From: an uncultured beta proteobacterium
GTDB taxonomy: Bacteria > Pseudomonadota > Gammaproteobacteria > Burkholderiales > Burkholderiaceae_C
Direction: 5' to 3'
Assembly (NCBI GenBank): GCA_903927495.1
Contig: CAIYNH010000497.1
Coordinates: forward strand, 1-11,297
DNA: 11,297 nt
Position 1 is the stretch's first letter; each line of letters starts with the position of its first letter. A program made the translations under genes and the position numbers. Shown here piece after piece: positions 6,266-11,297 of the stretch. The notes beneath the pieces are model-generated. The model ran no database searches. It was not told where the DNA came from and was given only the letters and a program-made list of their open reading frames with translations.

Positions 6266-8569
6266 TCAGCGCACGGCGCTGACATCAGCCACGGCCAGTG
6301 CCGTCATGTTGACCACTCGGCGAACCGTACTGGATGGGTTCAGCACATGCGCTGTGGCCGCAGCACCCAAAAGAATCGGGCCCACAGTCAGACCATTGCT
6401 GCCGGTCATTTTGAGCACATTGAACAAGATGTTGGCTGAATCCAGGTTCGGGCAGATCAGAATGTTGGCCGAGCCGCTGAGTGTGCCGTCAAGCAAGGTC
6501 GCGTGACGAATCTCTTCTGACAAGGCGGCATCGCCCTGCATCTCGCCATCGCATTCCACCTCGGGGCAGGCGGCCTTGAACAAATCACGCGCAGCGCGCA
6601 TTTTGCGGGCCGAGCCACGGTTGGAAGAACCAAAGTTGGAGTGCGACAAAAATGCCACTTTTGGTGGCAAACCAAAGCGGCGCACCTCGTTGGCTGCCAT
6701 TTGGGCAATGCTGGCGAGTTGCTCGGCGCTCGGGTTTTCATTGACATAGGTGTCTGCCACAAACAGCGAATGGTGCTCCAGCATCAAGGCGTTGAGCGTG
6801 GCGAAACTGGCCACTCCTGCTTTGAGACCAATGACATCGCGCACATGGTCCAGATGCACATCAAAGCGGCCATGCAAGCCACACAGCATGGCATCGGCAT
6901 CACCGAGCTTAACCATCAGCGCAGCGATGGTGGTGGTTGAGCGGCGCACAGCGGCTTTGGCTGCTTCTGGGCTCACACCATTGCGTCCCAGGAGTGCGTG
7001 ATAGGTCTCCCAATATTTGCGAAAACGTGGGTCATCCTCTGGGTTGCAGTAATCCACATCGATGCCCAGTTGCAGGCGCAGCCCGGCCTTGGCAATGCGC
7101 GCTTCAATCACGGCGGGGCGGCCGATCAAAATGGGTCGGGCCAAACCGCCTTCGACAACCAGTTGTGCGGCCCGCAGGACACGCTCATCTTCACCTTCAG
7201 CAAAGGCGACACGCTTGGCAGAGGCTGGCGCGTTGCGCGCCGCGTTGAACACCGGCTCCATCAGCAGACCTGTCGAATAGACAAAACGCGACAGCATCTG
7301 GCGGTAGGCATCCATGTCCTTGATCGGGCGTTTGGCCACACCCGAGGCTTCAGCAGCAGCAGCCACTGCAGGTGCAATGCGCAGTATCAGCCGCGAGTCA
7401 AAGGGCTTGGGAATGATGAAGTCCACACCAAAGGCCAGTTCTTGCCCTGCATAGGCATGGGCCACTTCTTCGCTGATGTCGGCTTTGGCCAGTGCGGCAA
7501 TTTCTTGCACGCAGGCCAATTTCATGGCTTCGGTGATCTTGGTCGCACCACAGTCGAGTGCGCCCCGGAAGATATAGGGAAAGCACAGCACGTTGTTGAC
7601 CTGATTCGGGTAATCAGAGCGGCCGGTGGCAATGATGCAATCCGGGCGCACCGCCTTGGCCAGTTCCGGCCGGATTTCAGGCTCAGGGTTGGCCAAAGCC
7701 AGGATGATCGGCTTGGCAGCCATGGTGATGACCATGTCCTGTGTCAGCACACCCGCTGCCGAGCAACCCAAAAAGACATCGGCACCGTCGACCGCATCAG
7801 CAAGGGTACGCATCTCAGTGGCCTGTGCAAATCGGGCTTTGGAATCGTCATAGCCACCGGGGCGACCCTGATAGACCACCCCCTTGGAGTCGCACATGAA
7901 CACGTTTTTGACCTGCACGCCCAAACCCACCATCACGTTCAGGCAGGCAATGGCTGCCGCGCCGGCACCAGATACCGCCACCTTGACATCCTCAATGCGC
8001 TTGCCTACCAGTTCAAGTCCATTGAGCAACGCGGCACTGGAAATAATGGCCGTGCCATGCTGGTCATCGTGAAACACCGGAATGCCCATGCGTTCGCTGA
8101 GTTTTTGCTCAATATAAAAACACTCTGGCGCTTTGATGTCTTCCAGGTTGATGCCGCCCAGCGTAGGCTCGAGCGCGGCAATGATCTCGATCAGTTTGTC
8201 GGGGTCGCGCTCAGCCAGTTCGATGTCAAACACGTCGACACCGGCAAACTTCTTGAACAGGCAGCCCTTGCCTTCCATCACTGGCTTGCCGGCCAGCGGG
8301 CCAATGTCGCCCAAGCCCAGAACCGCTGTGCCATTGGTGATGACCCCCACCAGGTTACCCCGGCTGGTGTACTCGTAGGCCAGGTCCGGGTTGGCTTGAA
8401 TGTCCAGACAGGGGTAAGCCACGCCTGGTGAATAGGCCAGCGCCAGGTCACGCTGATTGACCAGCGGCTTGGTGGCATTGACTGAAATTTTGCCGCGTGT
8501 GGGAAAGCGGTGATAGTCGCGTGAGGCATCGCCCAAAGCTAATTCAGCGGCGGAAAGTTCTGTGGTCAT
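6266..8569 (-). CDS. maeB: NADP-dependent malic enzyme MaeB with phosphotransacetylase-like domain
   Basis: The 767-residue cytoplasmic enzyme oxidatively decarboxylates malate to pyruvate, usually with NADP, supplying NADPH and linking the TCA cycle to pyruvate. Residues about 1-430 form the malic-enzyme part: [13 protein letters not shown] (24-36), [42 protein letters not shown] (166-174, metal and substrate region) and the Rossmann motif [11 protein letters not shown] (200-210), then [11 protein letters not shown]. Residues about 430-767 form a phosphate acetyl/butyryltransferase-like domain ([40 protein letters not shown]), which in MaeB-type enzymes is generally a regulatory, acetyl-CoA-responsive domain rather than an active transferase. 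The length is typical of the large MaeB form. ATG 8569 has AGGAG at good spacing. It lies downstream of the nucleobase permease in the same orientation, with 137 bases between them. Confidence 0.97.
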   Translation of the reverse strand: MTTELSAAELALGDASRDYHRFPTRGKISVNATKPLVNQRDLALAYSPGVAYPCLDIQANPDLAYEYTSRGNLVGVITNGTAVLGLGDIGPLAGKPVMEGKGCLFKKFAGVDVFDIELAERDPDKLIEIIAALEPTLGGINLEDIKAPECFYIEQKLSERMGIPVFHDDQHGTAIISSAALLNGLELVGKRIEDVKVAVSGAGAAAIACLNVMVGLGVQVKNVFMCDSKGVVYQGRPGGYDDSKARFAQATEMRTLADAVDGADVFLGCSAAGVLTQDMVITMAAKPIILALANPEPEIRPELAKAVRPDCIIATGRSDYPNQVNNVLCFPYIFRGALDCGATKITEAMKLACVQEIAALAKADISEEVAHAYAGQELAFGVDFIIPKPFDSRLILRIAPAVAAAAEASGVAKRPIKDMDAYRQMLSRFVYSTGLLMEPVFNAARNAPASAKRVAFAEGEDERVLRAAQLVVEGGLARPILIGRPAVIEARIAKAGLRLQLGIDVDYCNPEDDPRFRKYWETYHALLGRNGVSPEAAKAAVRRSTTTIAALMVKLGDADAMLCGLHGRFDVHLDHVRDVIGLKAGVASFATLNALMLEHHSLFVADTYVNENPSAEQLASIAQMAANEVRRFGLPPKVAFLSHSNFGSSNRGSARKMRAARDLFKAACPEVECDGEMQGDAALSEEIRHATLLDGTLSGSANILICPNLDSANILFNVLKMTGSNGLTVGPILLGAAATAHVLNPSSTVRRVVNMTALAVADVSAVR

Positions 8570-8574
8570 TAAGT

Positions 8575-8579
8575 CTCCT
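8575..8579 (-). promoter_or_regulatory. Ribosome binding site of maeB
   Basis: AGGAG on the minus strand is 5 bases before ATG 8569 and fixes this start. The same CAGGAG core precedes the NCS2 permease gene. Confidence 0.7.
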
Positions 8580-8618
8580 GATGAAATGGGATGGGCGCTA
8601 CTTTACTCCTTGCCGTAG

Positions 8619-8641
8619 CTGAACTTATTGATCCAGTTCAG
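8619..8641. repeat. Inverted repeat CTGAACT/AGTTCAG upstream of maeB
   Basis: Seven perfect inverted bases (8619-8625 and 8635-8641) flank a 9-base spacer in the permease-maeB gap, 50 to 72 bases before the maeB start. Position and size suit a regulator-binding site over a maeB promoter; a transcript hairpin after the permease is less likely because no T-run follows on the minus strand. No convincing -35/-10 pair was seen. Confidence 0.35.
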
Positions 8642-8706
8642 TTCAATCAGAGCGGCGCATAAAACCTGACTCGGCCTACCGCAACTGGTCATTGAAACGC
8701 ACTCGA

Positions 8707-10194
8707 TCAGTGAGCCTCGGCCTGAGCAGCAGCGCGTACCGCAGCCGAAGTGTCATCTTGCGAGCCATTGAAAAACAAGTTGAGAGCCACCGCGCACAGA
8801 GAAGAAAGCAAAATGCCGGATTCAATCAAGGGGTGAATTCCGTGCGGCATCCACTGCTTGAAATTGGGCGCAATCAGTGGCACCATGCCAATGCCGATCG
8901 AGATCGCCACAATCATGGCGTTAAAACGGTTGCTCTTGAAGTCAACCCCCGCCAGTATCCGAATGCCGGTGGCGGCCACCATGCCAAACATCACCAGTCC
9001 GGCCCCACCAAGCACAACCGTGGGAAGCAACTCCACCAGTGCCGCCATTTTCGGCAGCAGGCCCAGCACGATCAAAATGATGCCACCTGCCACGCAGACA
9101 AAGCGACTGCGCACGCCAGTGACGGCCACCAAGCCCACGTTTTGTGAAAAGCTGGTGTAGGGAAAGGTGTTGAAAATCCCGCCAATCAGCGTGCCCAAAC
9201 CATCCGTGCGCAGACCGCGTGCCAAAGCGGGTTGATCGACCTTGCGATCGGTCATTTCACCCAATGCCAGAAACATACCGGTGGACTCGATCATCACCAC
9301 AATCATCACCAGCGTCATGGTCAAAATCAGCACTGGATCAAACTGCGGCACACCGAAGTGAAACGGCAGCACCACGTCAAACCAAGCGGCTTTGTCAACC
9401 TTGCTAAAGTTCATCAAGCCCAGCGCAGCAGCCACGGCCCCACCGATCACGATGCCCAACAACACCGAAATGTTGGCGATAAAACCACGTGCAAAGCGGG
9501 CAATCATCATGATCGAGAACAACACTAGGGCGGCAATGCCAACGCCCGTGAGGTCGGCGTACTTGGGGTTGGGTGCTTTGGGCAACAGTGCCAAGTCTTT
9601 GGGCACGGGTGGCAGCGCAGAACCGGGCGCAGTTGTAGCATTGGTGACATCTGCCAACCACTTGGCGTGATCCGGGCTGACGATGCTCGGGGCGGTGGGA
9701 CCCACCGGGTTGCCAAAAATCCAGTTAATGCCAATGCGCATAAGGCTGATGCCAATCACCGCAATGATGGTGCCGGTAACCACGGGCGGAAAAAACCGCA
9801 ACATGCGACTCACCAAGGGGGCAATCAGAATCGAGATTAGCCCTGAGCCAATGATCGCGCCAAAAATCAGCTGCGCACCCATTGGGCCAGGATTGGCATT
9901 GGCCATAGCCACCATCGGCGCGACGGATGCAAAGGTAACGCCCATCATCACGGGCAGTCGAATGCCAAACCACTGGGTGGCACCGAGCGACTGAATCAAT
10001 GTGACCAAACCGCAGCAAAATAAATCTGCCGAGATCAGAAAGGCCACCTCTTCGGGACTGAGCTTGAGTGCGCGCCCGACGATCAGTGGTACCGCCACCG
10101 CGCCAGCGTACATCACCAGCACGTGTTGCAGGCCGAGGGCAGTGAGCTGGCCGGTTGGTAGGCGTTCATCTACCGGATGAGTGGATGTGATCAT
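8707..10194 (-). CDS. NCS2-family nucleobase:cation symporter (xanthine/uric acid/uracil permease)
   Basis: The 495-residue polytopic inner-membrane protein imports a purine or pyrimidine base using the cation gradient. Family marks are the TM1 motif LGLQHVLVMYAG (Gln23-His24), IRLPVMMGVTF, the TM8 carboxylate Glu303 in MIESTGMFLALGEMTD, and QNVGLVAVTG (351-360), matching the NCS2 signature [QEP]-N-x-G-x4-T-[RKG] of xanthine/urate-type carriers. About twelve hydrophobic segments are seen. A Pro/Ala-rich stretch of about 50 residues (160-212) separates two of them and looks longer than usual. I chose ATG 10194 over the adjacent upstream TTG 10197 because AGGAG lies 6 bases from the ATG but only 3 from the TTG. 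Two TGTATACA palindromes lie 33-64 bases upstream. Xanthine or urate is the best substrate guess, but uracil cannot be excluded. Confidence 0.93.
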   Translation of the reverse strand: MITSTHPVDERLPTGQLTALGLQHVLVMYAGAVAVPLIVGRALKLSPEEVAFLISADLFCCGLVTLIQSLGATQWFGIRLPVMMGVTFASVAPMVAMANANPGPMGAQLIFGAIIGSGLISILIAPLVSRMLRFFPPVVTGTIIAVIGISLMRIGINWIFGNPVGPTAPSIVSPDHAKWLADVTNATTAPGSALPPVPKDLALLPKAPNPKYADLTGVGIAALVLFSIMMIARFARGFIANISVLLGIVIGGAVAAALGLMNFSKVDKAAWFDVVLPFHFGVPQFDPVLILTMTLVMIVVMIESTGMFLALGEMTDRKVDQPALARGLRTDGLGTLIGGIFNTFPYTSFSQNVGLVAVTGVRSRFVCVAGGIILIVLGLLPKMAALVELLPTVVLGGAGLVMFGMVAATGIRILAGVDFKSNRFNAMIVAISIGIGMVPLIAPNFKQWMPHGIHPLIESGILLSSLCAVALNLFFNGSQDDTSAAVRAAAQAEAH

Positions 10195-10200
10195 CAAAGA

Positions 10201-10205
10201 CTCCT
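10201..10205 (-). promoter_or_regulatory. Ribosome binding site deciding the NCS2 permease start
   Basis: AGGAG on the minus strand has 6-base spacing to ATG 10194, against 3 bases to the in-frame TTG just before it, so the ATG is the better start. Confidence 0.65.
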
Positions 10206-10226
10206 GAAGAACTTTAGAGAGTTAAA

Positions 10227-10259
10227 CTGTATACAAAAAATGGGTTGCTTTGTATACAG
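10227..10259. promoter_or_regulatory. Paired TGTATACA operator (GntR/FadR-like), upstream of the NCS2 permease
   Basis: CTGTATACAAA (10227-10237) and its exact inverse TTTGTATACAG (10249-10259) are separated by 11 bases. Each half contains the 8-bp palindrome TGTATACA, and the two copies are offset by 23 bp, about two helical turns. The core GTATAC fits the GT-N-AC half-site style of FadR-subfamily GntR repressors. The pair lies in the 84-base gap between the M20 gene and the permease start, and could control the permease or a transcript reading through from the M20 gene. The regulator gene is not in the window. Confidence 0.65.
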
Positions 10260-10278
10260 GAATACCCTCGATTGGCGC

Positions 10279-11297
10279 TTAGCTCAATAAATCGTGCAGG
10301 GTTCTGGCAATCACCTTGGTTGCTCGGCGCAGGTCTTGCAGCTCCAAACGTTCGTCAGCACGTTTGGCGTGGGATTCGAGCACGGTGCGCGGCCCGGCAC
10401 CGTAAATTACGCCAGGAATACCGGCCTCACAGAAGATTCGCACATCGGTGTACAGCGGCGTGCCCAGGGCTGGAATTGCCTCGCCAAAGACAGCTTTGCC
10501 GTGCTCTTGAATGGCAGCTACCAAGGGCGTGTTGCCGGGCAGGGGCTTCAGGCTTTGTGCCAGCAACATACGCCGGACATCGATAGAGATGCCGGGCAAC
10601 CCTGCAACTGTGCTGGCCATCAGGTTGCGCAAACTGGCTTCGACTTGCGCCGCGTTTTCCTCGGGAATCATGCGGCGGTCGAGTTTGAAAGTGACGCGCC
10701 CGGGAATCACATTGGTATTGGTGCCGCCTTCGATCATGCCAACGTTCAGATACGGGTGGGTAATGCCTTCCACCCCGGATGTGATGGCCTGGTAGAGTTC
10801 GTTTTGTGCGTACAGGGCGTTCAGAATTTTCACCGCCGCCTGCAGCGCATCCACGCCCGATTCGGGAATGGCAGCGTGCGCCATCTGGCCGTGCACCGTG
10901 ACTTCAAGTTGCAGACAGCCGTTGTGCGCGGTCACCACCTGGTAGCTGAAACCGGCGGCAATCATCAGGTCAGGCTGGGTCAGTTTATTGGCCAGTAACC
11001 AAGCCGGGCCGACTTCACCGCCAAATTCTTCATCGTAGGTAAACAGCAGCTCAAGCTGGCCTCGTCCGGGCTTGCAGACGGCCTCCAGAGCGCGCATGGC
11101 AAAGGTGAAAGTGGAAAAGTCACACTTGCTGACAGCACTGGCTCTACCGTAAATCTTGCCGTCCTCGATCTCGCCACCGTAGGGGTCATGGGTCCAGCCC
11201 TCGCCGGGTGGTACCACATCGCCGTGGGCATTGAGGGCGATGGTTTTACCGCCCGCACCATAGTTGCGGCGCACAATCAGATTGGTAATACTCTGCA
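10279..11297 (-). CDS. M20-family metallohydrolase (ArgE/DapE/CPG2-like), N-terminus cut off
   Basis: The frame stays open through the right edge; GTG 11272 is internal, because coding continues upstream as QSITNLIV. About 338 residues are visible, counted below from the GTG. M20 features seen: metal-ligand His18 in NAHGDVVPPGEGW, catalytic TYDEEFGGE (Glu82-Glu83), the lid-domain HGQMAHAAIPESGVDA (128-143), GGTNTNVIPG, LDRRMIPEE, TDVRIF, YGAGP and a late His302 in ESHAKRADE. The family hydrolyses amide or carbamoyl bonds in acylated amino acids, peptides or ureido compounds such as allantoate; the substrate is not readable. The segment normally reading GRGxxDMKG is GRASAVSKCD, with Val48 where the bridging Asp is expected, and the usual GEP-type acidic ligand is GFS (Phe109). 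The enzyme belongs to a variant subgroup or has altered metal binding. It is encoded upstream of the NCS2 permease on the same strand, 84 bases away. Confidence 0.88.
   Translation of the reverse strand, partial: QSITNLIVRRNYGAGGKTIALNAHGDVVPPGEGWTHDPYGGEIEDGKIYGRASAVSKCDFSTFTFAMRALEAVCKPGRGQLELLFTYDEEFGGEVGPAWLLANKLTQPDLMIAAGFSYQVVTAHNGCLQLEVTVHGQMAHAAIPESGVDALQAAVKILNALYAQNELYQAITSGVEGITHPYLNVGMIEGGTNTNVIPGRVTFKLDRRMIPEENAAQVEASLRNLMASTVAGLPGISIDVRRMLLAQSLKPLPGNTPLVAAIQEHGKAVFGEAIPALGTPLYTDVRIFCEAGIPGVIYGAGPRTVLESHAKRADERLELQDLRRATKVIARTLHDLLS

Noticed and set aside
6998..8431. A 477-codon open frame on the plus strand, fully antisense to maeB
   Set aside because: It lies inside the strongly supported maeB gene, its translation is His/Gly/Gln/Arg-rich without a recognisable domain, and long antisense frames arise readily opposite GC-biased codons.
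10195..10197. TTG as the start of the NCS2 permease
   Set aside because: The Shine-Dalgarno AGGAG is only 3 bases from the TTG but 6 bases from the next codon, ATG 10194.
10294..10998. A 234-codon plus-strand frame opposite the M20 gene
   Set aside because: It is antisense to conserved M20 motifs and has a compositional shadow pattern with no domain signature.
11272..11274. GTG as the true start of the M20 gene
   Set aside because: Coding continues in frame to the window edge with the family-like TNLIVRR stretch, so the GTG is internal and the gene is truncated by the window.

Overview
The window looks like ordinary chromosome of a betaproteobacterium, most likely Burkholderiales/Comamonadaceae (Rhodoferax/Polaromonas-like). 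This is inferred from three things: a stand-alone Bug-type (TctC) periplasmic receptor, a NUDIX hydrolase end lying near mnmA, and the style of the MaeB and UreD sequences. No database search was possible. I see no tRNA, rRNA, CRISPR array, transposase or phage gene. No gene-free stretch exceeds about 160 bases.

Layout. 1-156 (+): the C-terminal end of a NUDIX hydrolase. 153-1148 (-): a Bug-family solute-binding protein whose stop codon overlaps the NUDIX stop in a shared CTAG. 1257-2408 (+): mnmA (tRNA 2-thiouridylase), with a -10-like GATAAT so close to the ATG that a leaderless mRNA is possible. Everything from 2448 to the window end reads on the minus strand. In transcription order it is: an M20-family metallohydrolase (runs off the right edge), an NCS2 nucleobase permease, the malic enzyme MaeB, a three-gene ABC uptake system (periplasmic receptor, ATPase, membrane permease), and ureD, a urease accessory gene with no urease structural genes beside it.

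How the genes may work together. MnmA and MaeB are housekeeping functions. The others are mostly uptake and nitrogen-scavenging functions: a purine-type permease, an amidohydrolase-like M20 enzyme, an ABC importer of the NMT1/THI5-SsuA class, and UreD. They fit a loose theme of purine or urea-type nitrogen use, but the window holds no purine-ring or urease catalytic gene, so this is inference only.

The most distinctive signals are: two perfect TGTATACA palindromes 23 bp apart in the gap upstream of the NCS2 permease, resembling a FadR-type GntR operator; an M20 enzyme in which two of the usual metal-ligand positions appear to be Val and Phe; and ureD separated from any urease gene. I found no convincing evidence of a wholly new multi-gene system.
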